Positions 1 to 8,076 of a stretch of DNA of 64,000 bases are shown here, piece by piece. A model generated the notes under the pieces. The model saw only the letters and a list, made by a program, of their open reading frames with translations, was not told where the DNA came from and did no database searches. The stretch is from Paenibacillus sp. J31TS4. GTDB lineage: Bacteria > Bacillota > Bacilli > Paenibacillales > NBRC-103111. The position numbers and the translations under genes are program-made. The stretch lies in the NCBI RefSeq assembly GCF_018403265.1, contig NZ_BOSI01000001.1, positions 2,046,001 through 2,110,000 of the forward strand. Direction: 5' to 3'. The number at the start of each line of letters is the position of its first letter. Within the stretch, counting starts at the first letter, position 1.

Positions 1-60
1 ATAGCGATTGTAAGCGTATGTTTGAATTCATCGACACGGTAAAATAGGGACGTGAAACTC

Positions 61-993
61 ATGAATCAAGTAAAGAATGTCCGATTCCGGCCTTTTTCGA
101 ATGAACAGGATTACTCGGCACTTCGCACTCTAATTGCCAAAAAGTTTGCGAACCCAAAGAAGCGGTTTTATCCAAGTCTTGGAGATTTGGATTATATCCG
201 CTCCTTCGATGAGGAGTTCACAAGAAAAGTAATAATATGTGAATCGAAAGACGGTACGATTATAGGGGCCATTTGGCCAGGGCATTATCGAATCCTTTAT
301 TGCATAACAGGACCCGACTATGTTGGTGTTGAGGATGAAATACTTGCCTGGGCCGAGCAGCACTATTGCGCACCGACGTTGTTAGAGGATCGGACAGGAA
401 CGGAAGTGTATGTTTGGGCTTATGAAGAAGATTCGGCTCGGGTAGAAATCTTGAAAGCTAGGGGGTACACCAAACATACCTGGTACATGTACTCTGGCGT
501 AATGGATCTCGAATCCGAACTTCCAGCACCTCAATTTCCCCTTGGCTTCCGTGTTCGGCCGCTCGCTGATGGCGACTTGGAGCAAAAAGTAACCATCATG
601 GGCGGTTCAGCCGGGCTGACAGCACCGACCATGGCTGTATACCAGCGGCTGATGAGTAGTCCGACGTATAAGCGAGAACTGGATTTAGTGGTGGTCGATG
701 AGGAAGAACGGGTGGTTGGGTTTGCAAACGTGTGGCACGACACCGTAAATCATCTAGCTATTATTGAACCGTTCGGGACAGCACCAAGCCACCGAAGAAA
801 GGGACTGGCCACGAATTTACTTTATGAGTGCATGCACCTCTTGCGAGAGATGGGGCTTTCAAAGCTTTATATTAATCACGGTGGTTTATGGACCCTGGAC
901 CCGGTGCCTGACGATGCCATGCGAGTATATGATAAGGCGGGGTTTCAACTGCTTGGCAACATGTTTGTGTGGTATAAGTCTTGTGATTGCTAA
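61..993 (+). CDS. GNAT-family N-acetyltransferase, two-domain
   Basis: Predicted acyl-CoA-dependent N-acetyltransferase of about 310 residues, roughly twice a single GNAT fold. The C-terminal half carries the recognisable acetyl-CoA signature: a beta4 strand ending in IIEPFGTAPSHRRKGLATNL, where the RRKGLA stretch is the pyrophosphate-binding loop, followed by a helix and YDKAGF near the end. The N-terminal half looks like a degenerate GNAT copy without a clear loop, so only one active site is expected. The ATG at 61 is preferred over an in-frame GTG at 52 because AGGGA lies about 10 bases before it. The gene is followed by a hairpin terminator and converges on the opuC operon. Substrate unknown; family assignment is firm, function is not. 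Confidence 0.85.
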   Translation: MNQVKNVRFRPFSNEQDYSALRTLIAKKFANPKKRFYPSLGDLDYIRSFDEEFTRKVIICESKDGTIIGAIWPGHYRILYCITGPDYVGVEDEILAWAEQHYCAPTLLEDRTGTEVYVWAYEEDSARVEILKARGYTKHTWYMYSGVMDLESELPAPQFPLGFRVRPLADGDLEQKVTIMGGSAGLTAPTMAVYQRLMSSPTYKRELDLVVVDEEERVVGFANVWHDTVNHLAIIEPFGTAPSHRRKGLATNLLYECMHLLREMGLSKLYINHGGLWTLDPVPDDAMRVYDKAGFQLLGNMFVWYKSCDC

Positions 994-1035
994 AGGAAAT
1001 CAGTAAGAAAAGGGAATAGAGCCCATACAAAAAAC

Positions 1036-1070
1036 AAGCGCAGGGTCCTTGGACCGTTGCGCTTATTTTT
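1036..1070 (+). terminator. Rho-independent terminator of the GNAT gene
   Basis: Hairpin with outer arms AAGCGCA/TGCGCTT and inner arms GTCC/GGAC, followed by TATTTTTG on the plus strand, 43 bases after the stop codon. Confidence 0.75.
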
Positions 1071-1076
1071 GTTGCA

Positions 1077-1506
1077 GGAGCAATTCCCCACTGCCTGCGT
1101 AGCAATCCCTCCCGGAAGAGCGGAGCGTCCGCCTTTGATTTTGGGAGCCAACCGCTGTCTACTTCATTCAAGGCTCCCAAAATCAACAGCGGCTGGGGGA
1201 GGGTTTGCGAAGCACCCGCGGAGCAATCCCCCACACTGCCTGCGTAGCAATCCCTCCCGGAATAGCGGAGCGTCCGCCTTTGATTTTGGGAGCCAACCGC
1301 TATCTAATTCATTCAGGGCTCCCAAAATCAACAGCGGCTGGAGGGAGGGTTTGCGGAGCGCCCGCGGAGCAATCCCCCCATTGCCTGCGGAGCTATCCCT
1401 CCCGGAAGAGCGAAGCGTCCGCCTTTGATTTTGGGAGCCAACCGCTGTCTACTTTATTCAAGGCTCCCAAAATCAACAGCGGCTGGAGGGAGGGTTTGCG
1501 GAGCCC
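1077..1506. repeat. Three tandem 145-bp repeats, each with a 15-bp inverted repeat
   Basis: Three near-identical units follow one another. Each contains the perfect inverted pair TTGATTTTGGGAGCC / GGCTCCCAAAATCAA (arms at 1135-1149 and 1172-1186; 1280-1294 and 1317-1331; 1425-1439 and 1462-1476), so the period is 145 bp. The units also share CCCTCCCGGAA, GGAGGGAGGG and CGCGGAGCAAT blocks and differ at scattered bases and small indels. Reading frames across them look like repeats rather than proteins. The array fills the convergent gap between the GNAT gene and opuCD. No T-run follows the stems, so they are not typical terminators. Confidence 0.9.
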
Positions 1507-2136
1507 CTACCGCCCCAGCTTCATCCGCCGCTGCAGCCGGCCGAGCACGAAGTCGGCCAGCAGCGCCAGGATGGCCGCCGGGATCGCCCCGGCATACAGC
1601 CGTGCCTGGTTATCCATGTTGATGCCGGCATAGATTTCCCGGCCGAGCCCTTCGCCCCCGATCAGAGGAGCGATGGTGGCCACCCCGATCGCGATGACCG
1701 CCGCCACCCGGATTCCGGTCATCAGGAACGGCAGCGCGAGCGGCAGCTGAACCTTGGTCAGCAGCTGCAGCGAGCTCATGCCTACGCCTCGTCCCGCCTC
1801 GAGGATGGGAGCGCCGACCTGGGTCAGCCCGACGTAGGTGTTCCGGATCACCGGGAGCAGGGAGTACAGGAACAGGCCGATGACGACCGTATTGAAGCCG
1901 AGACCGAACATGACCATGAGCAGCACGAGCAGCGCCAGGCTCGGGAACACTTGAATGATATTGGCAAGCGCCAGGATAAGGCCGGAGAGCCGGCGGTAGC
2001 GGGCGGCGGCGATGCCGAGCGGCACGCCTACGATTAACGCCAGCACCAGCCCGAGCAACACCATCACGATATGCTGGTACGTCAGTTCGAGCAGATACGC
2101 CCAGTTCTCGCCCACGTAGGTTAGGAACATACTCAT
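1507..2136 (-). CDS. opuCD: Osmoprotectant ABC transporter permease (OpuCD type)
   Basis: Second permease of a glycine betaine/carnitine/choline type ABC importer, 209 residues with about five to six membrane helices. It contains the ProW/OpuC permease hallmarks: a cytoplasmic EAA-like loop (EAGRGVGMSSLQLLTKVQLP) and the IAPLIGGEGLG motif. It is the last gene of opuCA-CB-CC-CD, the canonical Bacillales order, and lies 22 bases after opuCC with its own GGAGGAGG site. It pairs with OpuCB to form the channel energised by OpuCA. The substrate range cannot be read from the sequence. The stop codon abuts the 145-bp repeat array. Confidence 0.92.
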   Translation of the reverse strand: MSMFLTYVGENWAYLLELTYQHIVMVLLGLVLALIVGVPLGIAAARYRRLSGLILALANIIQVFPSLALLVLLMVMFGLGFNTVVIGLFLYSLLPVIRNTYVGLTQVGAPILEAGRGVGMSSLQLLTKVQLPLALPFLMTGIRVAAVIAIGVATIAPLIGGEGLGREIYAGINMDNQARLYAGAIPAAILALLADFVLGRLQRRMKLGR

Positions 2137-2158
2137 AGCTTCACACCTCCTCCTTCCT

Positions 2159-3055
2159 TTATTTCAACAGGCCGACGTTTTTCAGATAGTCCTCGGCCAC
2201 CTTGCGTTCGTTCCGCTTCTTGACGTCCACCTCGTAGTTCAGATCGACCATCGTTTTGGCGTCGATCTTGCCGATCAGCAGTTGGAGCACGTCGTTGATC
2301 TCAGGATGCTTCTCTAGCAGATCCTTGCGCACGACCGGCGAAGCGTCGAACGGAGGGAAGAATTTCTTGTCATCCTCCAGCGTCTGCAGGTCGTATTCCT
2401 TCAGGCGCGAGTCGGTCGAATACGCGAGGACGATGTCCACCTCGTTGTTGGCAACCGCCTTGTAGACGAGGGCCACCTCCATCGGAAGCGTCTTGCCGAA
2501 CGTCATGTTGTAATGCTGCTTGAACGCCGGATAGCCGTCCGCCGTCCGCTCCAGCCAGGACGTATCGACGCCGAGCCGCATCTGCTGGGCATTGGCGGTC
2601 AGATCGCTGATCTTCTTGTACTGGTTCTTGTCGGCGACTTCCTTGCGGACGGTGAACGCGTACGTATTCTCGAAACCGAGCGGATCGTACCACTTGAGAT
2701 TGAAGTACTTGTCAAAGCCCTGCTGGGCCTGCTCCAGGACACGCTTGCGGTCCTTGGTGTCCTCGATCGGGAAGTGATTGTTGAAGATCTCCCCGGAATA
2801 GAGCGTCCCCATCTGGACGTCATTGTTCTTCATCGCCTGAAGGACGACCGGGCTGGTCGCCAGATCGGGCAGCACGTCGACCTTCAGGTCGGTCCGGTCT
2901 TCGATCAAGAGCTTATACATCTGCGCCAGGATCTTGGGCTCGGAGAACGTCTGGGCGCCGATCAGAATCGTATCTCCCCGTCCGCAGCCGCTCGTCATCA
3001 GAAGGACGCCGGCGAGAACGGTTCCGAGCAACCATCGTTTGCTTCGTCTTCTCAT
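2159..3055 (-). CDS. opuCC: Osmoprotectant-binding lipoprotein (OpuCC type)
   Basis: Substrate-binding lipoprotein of the importer, 298 residues. It starts with a basic signal peptide and a lipobox ending at Cys24 (MTSGC), so it should be lipid-anchored on the outer membrane face. The body is an OpuAC-type binding fold: ILIGAQTFSEPKILAQMY near the mature start and the AYSTDSRLKEYDL segment typical of OpuCC/ProX-like proteins, which surround the quaternary-ammonium pocket. It sits between the two permease genes with short gaps, so it is cotranscribed with them. The ligand is inferred from family and context only. Confidence 0.92.
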   Translation of the reverse strand: MRRRSKRWLLGTVLAGVLLMTSGCGRGDTILIGAQTFSEPKILAQMYKLLIEDRTDLKVDVLPDLATSPVVLQAMKNNDVQMGTLYSGEIFNNHFPIEDTKDRKRVLEQAQQGFDKYFNLKWYDPLGFENTYAFTVRKEVADKNQYKKISDLTANAQQMRLGVDTSWLERTADGYPAFKQHYNMTFGKTLPMEVALVYKAVANNEVDIVLAYSTDSRLKEYDLQTLEDDKKFFPPFDASPVVRKDLLEKHPEINDVLQLLIGKIDAKTMVDLNYEVDVKKRNERKVAEDYLKNVGLLK

Positions 3056-3072
3056 CTTGTTCCTCCCTTAAG

Positions 3073-3741
3073 CTACTGCGTATTCGCGACCGGCTCGGAC
3101 TTCACCCGCACAGTGATCCACTTCTCGATCCGGCCCAGGACGAAGTCCACGGCGAGCGCGAGCAGAACGGCGAGCAGAGCGCCGGTCACAATCAGTTCTT
3201 TCTTGTTCGTTCCCATTCCCGAGACGATGAGCTGGCCGAGACCGCCGGCTCCGATCAGCGTGGCGAGCGTCGCCCAGCTGATGATGTAGACCGTCGTGAC
3301 CCGGATGCCCGACATGATGTACGGGAACGCGAGCGGCATCTGAATCTGGAACAGCCGCTGGGCGCTGCTGTAGCCCATTCCTCTCGCCGCCTCCAGCACG
3401 TTCCGGTCCACCGCTTGGAAGCCGGTGTACGTATTGCGCAGGATAGGCATAAGCGAATAAAGGAACAAGGCCAGAATCGCCGGAGTCCGGCCGACGCCGA
3501 TCAGCGGAAGCAAGATAGCAAGCAAAGCCAGACTGGGGATGGTCTGCAGCACGTTCGCAATGGTGAAGACCAGACTGTTCACCCAGCTGATCCGGTTGCC
3601 GACGAGCAGCACCGCAACCGGAATGGCGACGATACACCCGAGCAGAACGGCCCAGAAAGTGATCTGGAGATGGTCGAGGAACGCCGTCCAAATGTCGGCA
3701 CGGCGGCTGACGAGGAAGTCCCAATAATCGGTTATGCTCAT
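3073..3741 (-). CDS. opuCB: Osmoprotectant ABC transporter permease (OpuCB type)
   Basis: First permease of the importer, 222 residues, with about six hydrophobic segments. The BPD_transp_1 signature is clear: EAARGMGYSSAQRLFQIQMP is the EAA loop that contacts the ATPase, followed by the TLIGAGGLGQ motif shared with ProW and OpuCB. Its ATG overlaps the opuCA stop in an ATGA arrangement, which implies translational coupling. OpuCB and OpuCD are paralogues that build a heterodimeric channel. Confidence 0.93.
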   Translation of the reverse strand: MSITDYWDFLVSRRADIWTAFLDHLQITFWAVLLGCIVAIPVAVLLVGNRISWVNSLVFTIANVLQTIPSLALLAILLPLIGVGRTPAILALFLYSLMPILRNTYTGFQAVDRNVLEAARGMGYSSAQRLFQIQMPLAFPYIMSGIRVTTVYIISWATLATLIGAGGLGQLIVSGMGTNKKELIVTGALLAVLLALAVDFVLGRIEKWITVRVKSEPVANTQ

Positions 3742-4910
3742 TCCGCCACCACCTCGTCCTGAACGACCGGAACCGCGTCTTCGGTTGCCGGTGTATAGAC
3801 CTCGGCCAGATGGCGCACGATGCTGCCCTTGGTAATGAGTCCGACGAACCGGTTGCCGTCCTTCACGACCGGCACGTACGGCAGCCTGTGGTCATTGAGC
3901 AGGTTCAGGGCGACGGAAACCGGCGTCCCGACCTCGACCACATACTCGAACGGCTTCATCAGGTCGGCGAGCGTCCGGTTTTCCTCCCGGTATTTGTCCA
4001 GCACCTGGAAGATGGAGACATGCCCCTTCAGCTCTCCCGCCCGATCGACGACGACCAGGGAGTCGACGCGCGACTTCTGCATGAGCTTGATCGATTCGGC
4101 CAGACCGCGTGTCGGATACGCGGTAACGGGATGGGACGCCATAACGTCGTCCACAAGGAAGGTCTCTTCGGAGGGTTCGGCATAGAGGCGTTTCGTGCCG
4201 ATGAACGTCTTGACGAAGTCGTTGGCAGGGTGACGGAGAATCTGCTCCGGACTACCCGTCTGCATCACTTCCCCATCCTTCATGAGGACGATCGTATCGG
4301 CAATCTTGATCGCCTCGTCCATATCGTGGGTGACGAAGACGATCGTCTTCTTCAAATCCTGCTGCAGCCGCACCAGCTCATCCTGCAGCTGCTCCCGGCT
4401 GATCGGGTCGAGCGCGCTGAACGGCTCGTCGAACAGGATGATGTCCGCCTCGGCCGCCAGCGCTCGGATGACGCCGATCCGCTGCTGCTGGCCGCCGCTC
4501 AGCTCCGACGGATACCGGCTCCGGTACGTGTCCGGATCGAGATTGACGAGCTTCAGCAGCTCGTCGACGCGCCGGGCGATCTTTTCTTTGTCCCACCCGA
4601 GCAGCTTGGGCACGACGGCCACGTTCTGCGCGATCGTCATGTGGGGGAAAAGCCCGACGTTCTGGATGACATAGCCGATGCTTCTCCGCAGCTTGACAGG
4701 GTCGATCTCCGCGATGTTTTTGTCTTTGATGAGCACCCGTCCTTTGGTCGGATTGTTCAACCGGTTGATATGCTTCATCAACGTGGTTTTTCCGCAGCCG
4801 CTCGGACCAATGAGAACGGTGAGCTCTCCTTCTTTGAATTCGAGATTGATGTCCTTCAGGGCGACAAAACCGTCTTCATACGTCTTGTTGACATGGTCGA
4901 ATCGAATCAT
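3738..4910 (-). CDS. opuCA: Osmoprotectant ABC transporter ATP-binding protein with CBS pair (OpuCA type)
   Basis: ATPase of the importer, about 390 residues. The N-terminal ABC domain has Walker A GPSGCGKTT near residue 35, signature LSGGQQQR, Walker B IILFDEP and a switch His in VTHD. The C-terminal third is a tandem CBS module, the part that in OpuA/OpuC-type ATPases senses ionic strength or nucleotides. An ATG at 4910 with GAGGTGG nine bases upstream is preferred to an in-frame TTG at 4919. It is the first operon gene; a candidate promoter with a dyad operator lies about 100 bases upstream. Uptake of compatible solutes at high osmolarity is the expected role. Confidence 0.94.
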   Translation of the reverse strand: MIRFDHVNKTYEDGFVALKDINLEFKEGELTVLIGPSGCGKTTLMKHINRLNNPTKGRVLIKDKNIAEIDPVKLRRSIGYVIQNVGLFPHMTIAQNVAVVPKLLGWDKEKIARRVDELLKLVNLDPDTYRSRYPSELSGGQQQRIGVIRALAAEADIILFDEPFSALDPISREQLQDELVRLQQDLKKTIVFVTHDMDEAIKIADTIVLMKDGEVMQTGSPEQILRHPANDFVKTFIGTKRLYAEPSEETFLVDDVMASHPVTAYPTRGLAESIKLMQKSRVDSLVVVDRAGELKGHVSIFQVLDKYREENRTLADLMKPFEYVVEVGTPVSVALNLLNDHRLPYVPVVKDGNRFVGLITKGSIVRHLAEVYTPATEDAVPVVQDEVVAE

Positions 4911-5007
4911 TGCAAGCAACCACCTCTTTGGTTTCTAGTAGTATGGGTATTTTCCCGAGGGCTTCATACACGCGGAGGAACAACTGAAAATACCGAATAT
5001 TCGAACT

Positions 5008-5034
5008 ATATTAGCATAAATGATCTTTTTATGC
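5008..5034 (-). promoter_or_regulatory. Candidate opuC promoter -10 with adjacent dyad operator
   Basis: On the minus strand TATGC-TAATAT forms an extended -10-like element (hexamer at 5008-5013). Directly upstream is a perfect inverted repeat GCATAAA-N7-TTTATGC (5014-5034) lying in the -10/-35 spacer, a position suited to a repressor such as the GbsR/OpcR regulators of Bacillus opu operons. The -35 is poor, so the promoter call is tentative; the dyad itself is certain. Confidence 0.4.
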
Positions 5035-5082
5035 ACGAAAGTTGCAAAAAAGTTACAAAAAACTGATGGAATCCGATCGTTT

Positions 5083-5601
5083 TTACTTGATCCGCTTCGT
5101 CCAGAAGCCGCCCCGGAACGTCCTCGGCTCGTACGAAATGACGAACGCCTTGGGAGCGAGCGCCTGGATGTCCTGCATGAGCTTCTTCTCCTGGTTTCGT
5201 CTAGTGAGCACCTGCATCATCAGGCGGGGGCCATCCCGCCCTTCGGCGAGCCAGCTGGTGACGCCGAAGCCCTTATCCCGAAGCTTATCCGGCAGCGAGG
5301 TCGACTCATAGTCGACGACAATCTGCAGAATGGAATAGCCGAGGGCGATCCATTCCTCGATCTTGATGCCGAGCCAGACGCCGCCTCCCCAGCCGATGCA
5401 GTACGCCGCCAGGTTCAAAGGGTCGTCGATGTTGTTCAGCACAATGCTCAGCCCCATGAGATAGACGAATACTTCCACCATGCTGATGAACGTCGCGAGA
5501 AACTGCCGGGCCTTCATAACCAGGATGATCCGGATGGTAAACAGCGTGACATAGACGATATTGATGACAATGATCGTTCCGATAAGCGTAAGTCCCGTCA
5601 A
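5083..5601 (-). CDS. UPF0316 (DUF5698/DUF2179) membrane protein, YebE-like
   Basis: Protein of 172 residues with three hydrophobic segments in the first 100 (roughly 4-28, 36-55 and 60-78) and a soluble C-terminal DUF2179 domain containing GFGVTSWLAEGRDGPRLMMQ. The arrangement matches the UPF0316 family, to which Bacillus YebE belongs; no biochemical role is established. DUF2179 domains recur in ligand-sensing membrane proteins, so a sensor role is conceivable. It lies upstream of opuCA on the same strand with about 170 bases between them, including a candidate opuC promoter, so it is probably a separate unit. Confidence 0.85.
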   Translation of the reverse strand: MTGLTLIGTIIVINIVYVTLFTIRIILVMKARQFLATFISMVEVFVYLMGLSIVLNNIDDPLNLAAYCIGWGGGVWLGIKIEEWIALGYSILQIVVDYESTSLPDKLRDKGFGVTSWLAEGRDGPRLMMQVLTRRNQEKKLMQDIQALAPKAFVISYEPRTFRGGFWTKRIK

Positions 5602-5835
5602 GTGATTCCTCCCTGCTCGCTCTCCCGGAGCGCCGTCTCCGTCCCGTCCTATAAGTTGTCCGTGGGGAATCGCTGCGCCTCAAATACGTAGACGCCTCCC
5701 CCCGAGCCGCGGCGCGGACGAAAAACCGTTAGTCGCTAGCATAGGCCGCCTGGATAGCCGACCGCTTAGGTCCCAGGTCTCCCGGCCCTTCTGTATTAGC
5801 CATACCCCAATTCCCGGTGTCTAAAGCAAGGGATG

Positions 5836-5862
5836 TAAAAAACCTCCGGCCGCCGCCGGAGG
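5836..5862 (-). terminator. Terminator of the sugar ABC operon
   Basis: On the minus strand CCTCCGGC-GGCG-GCCGGAGG is followed by TTTTTT, 17 bases past the stop codon of the binding-protein gene. Confidence 0.9.
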
Positions 5863-5878
5863 CTCTTCCTGCAAGGGG

Positions 5879-7189
5879 TTATTTGGTCTTCAGACTATCC
5901 CACGCCTGTTGGAAGTTCGTCAGCATCTGCTCTTTTGTCTGTTTTTTGGCGATGTACGCCTGCATCGCGTCGGCGAATTTTTTGCTGCTCGCCTCGCCGC
6001 CCGGGAACTTGAACCAGTTCCAGGTCATCGTCTTGTTGTCCTTAACATACTTCATGATGTCCGCCGCGAGCGGGCCGACCTTTTGCTCATCCGCAGTGAC
6101 GCTCTTGAAGGCCGGGATGAACTTGAATTCCTCGACCATATACCGCTTGCCCGTCTCGGACGTTGCAAGCCAATTGAGGAACTTCTTGGCCTCCTCCTTG
6201 ACCGGAGAATTCTTGTTGACGACCCAGTTGTTCGGAACGCCTACAGGCAGCTTGTCCTGGCTCGGATCGTCGCTGATCGGCATCGGCAGGAAGCCGACCT
6301 TGATGTCCGGATTCGTCTGGGTGATCTGGGTCTGCGTCCAGTTGCCCTGCTGCGTCATCGCTGCCTTGCCGGTCGCGAATTCCGTCACCTGGGTTTTGTA
6401 GTCCGTCTGCAGCGGGTTTTTGTTGCCGTACTGCAGCTGCAGATCGAACAGCTTCACCCACTGGTCGAACACCGGGTTCCCCGGGATCTTCTCGGAGCCG
6501 CTGTTAAGGCCCGCGATGAACGCATTCGGGTCCTTCTGGTTCGCGAACGGCAGGTTCGCGAAGTGGTTGCCGAGCACCCACCATTCGCCGTAGCCGTTCT
6601 CGAACGGCGTGATCCCTGCCGCCTGCAGCTTCTTGGCCGCCTCCTCGAGCTGGCTGATCGTCTTCGGCGGCTCGGTAATGCCCGCCTTGGCGAACAAATC
6701 CTTGTTGTAGATGAATCCGTAGCCTTCGAGGTTAAGCGGCTGACCATAGATTTTGCCGTTCTTCGTCATCGGCTCCTTGGCCGCGTCGACGAGGTCCTTC
6801 ACCCAAGGCTGATCGGACAGATCCTCCAAATTCTCCATCCACAGGTCCAGCTCGTTATAGCCGCCGTTGTTGAAGATATCCGGCTTGTCGTTCCCCTGGA
6901 ACTTCGCCTTGAGCGCCGCGCCGTAATCGGCGCCGCCTCCGACGGATTCGACCTGGATGATGACGTTCGGGTTTTCCTTCTGGTATTCCTCCACCAGCTT
7001 TTTGAGCTGATCGGCGAACTCGACCTTGAATTGGAACATCTTGATCGTTGTCTTGGTGCCTCCCCCTCCGGAGCTGCCCCCATTGTTCGTGCTTCCGCCC
7101 CCCTGTCCCGAATCGGGAGCCGTCGAGCAGCCGGCGGCGAGCGCGGCCGCCACCGTCAGGGCAAGTCCCGGTTTGATCCATTTGTTCAT
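5879..7189 (-). CDS. Sugar-binding lipoprotein of an ABC importer (SBP family 1)
   Basis: Extracellular solute-binding lipoprotein, 436 residues. Signal peptide with lipobox ALAAGC, then a Gly/Ser/Asn-rich linker before the folded domain, typical of Paenibacillus lipoproteins. The domain has the SBP_bac_1 pattern for oligosaccharides: KPDIFNNGGYNELDLWMENL, KIYGQPLNLEGYGFIYNKDL and GKAAMTQQGNWTQTQI. The start at the ATG preceded by GGGAGGT seven bases upstream removes a spurious 91-codon extension. It is the last gene after two permeases rather than the first, which is the less common order. Substrate not deducible beyond a carbohydrate. Confidence 0.92.
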   Translation of the reverse strand: MNKWIKPGLALTVAAALAAGCSTAPDSGQGGGSTNNGGSSGGGGTKTTIKMFQFKVEFADQLKKLVEEYQKENPNVIIQVESVGGGADYGAALKAKFQGNDKPDIFNNGGYNELDLWMENLEDLSDQPWVKDLVDAAKEPMTKNGKIYGQPLNLEGYGFIYNKDLFAKAGITEPPKTISQLEEAAKKLQAAGITPFENGYGEWWVLGNHFANLPFANQKDPNAFIAGLNSGSEKIPGNPVFDQWVKLFDLQLQYGNKNPLQTDYKTQVTEFATGKAAMTQQGNWTQTQITQTNPDIKVGFLPMPISDDPSQDKLPVGVPNNWVVNKNSPVKEEAKKFLNWLATSETGKRYMVEEFKFIPAFKSVTADEQKVGPLAADIMKYVKDNKTMTWNWFKFPGGEASSKKFADAMQAYIAKKQTKEQMLTNFQQAWDSLKTK

Positions 7190-7242
7190 GCGAATGACCT
7201 CCCTCTTTGTCTTGGATTGGTTCCAGCATCCGGTTCGGCTGA

Positions 7243-8076
7243 TCAGCCTTTGACCGAACCGGCCGTGATGCCTTCGATGATGTGCTTTTGCAGCGCCAGG
7301 AAGAAGAGAATGATCGGCAGAACACCCAGCACAAGCGCCGCCAGAGCGAGATCCCACTGCTTGGTGTACTGGCCGAAGAACGCGTAAGTGGCGAGCGGAA
7401 TGGTCCGCAAATACGGGTTGTTCAGCACGAGCAGCGGCAGCAGGAAGTCGTTCCAGATCCACAGGCTGTTCAGCAGGACGACCGTAACGGTCATCGGCTT
7501 AAGCAGCGGGAACACGATGCGCCAGAAGACGCCGAACGGGGTTGTCCCGTCCACGACTGCCGACTCCTCGATCTCCCGCGGAATCGACTTGATGAAGCCG
7601 TGGTACAGGAACAGGTTCAGCGAGACCCCGAACCCGAAGTAGCAGATGACCAGACCCCAGACGCTTCCCAAGAGACCGACGGAGCTCGCCACCTTGACGA
7701 GCGGAATCATGATCGACTGGAACGGAATGACCATCGCGGCGACGAAGCATGCGAACAGCAGATTGTTCCATTTCGACGGGTGGCGCACCATCCGGTAGGC
7801 GGCCATCGAGCTGATCAGCACGAGGCCGATGTTGCTGCACACGGTGATGATCAGCGAGTTCATGAACACTGCCGGGAATTTCATGATCTCCCATACCTTC
7901 AAATAGTTGCCGAAATAGAACGCCTCCGGCAGGCTCGCCGTGTTGCGCAGCAGCTCCCCGAACGTCTTCATCGAGTTGACGATGACAAAATAGAACGGGA
8001 CGAGGAACAGCAGGCCGAGCAGGATGGCGAGGATCTCCAGTATGAGCGTGCGGGGAGAGTACCGCTTCGCATCCAT
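7243..8076 (-). CDS. Carbohydrate ABC transporter permease (MalG/LacG type)
   Basis: Inner-membrane permease of 277 residues with six predicted helices. The cytoplasmic EAA loop reads EIEESAVVDGTTPFGVFWRI, the CUT1 subfamily form, and the protein ends GSVKG as many MalG-type permeases do. Its ATG directly abuts the TAG of the upstream permease, implying translational coupling. With that partner it forms the channel for the adjacent binding protein. No ATPase gene is present, so a shared MsmX-type ATPase encoded elsewhere is expected. Confidence 0.93.
   Translation of the reverse strand: MDAKRYSPRTLILEILAILLGLLFLVPFYFVIVNSMKTFGELLRNTASLPEAFYFGNYLKVWEIMKFPAVFMNSLIITVCSNIGLVLISSMAAYRMVRHPSKWNNLLFACFVAAMVIPFQSIMIPLVKVASSVGLLGSVWGLVICYFGFGVSLNLFLYHGFIKSIPREIEESAVVDGTTPFGVFWRIVFPLLKPMTVTVVLLNSLWIWNDFLLPLLVLNNPYLRTIPLATYAFFGQYTKQWDLALAALVLGVLPIILFFLALQKHIIEGITAGSVKG

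Noticed and set aside
1077-1506. Possible CRISPR array
   Set aside because: Only three units of 145 bp, without short direct repeats separated by unique spacers, and no cas genes.
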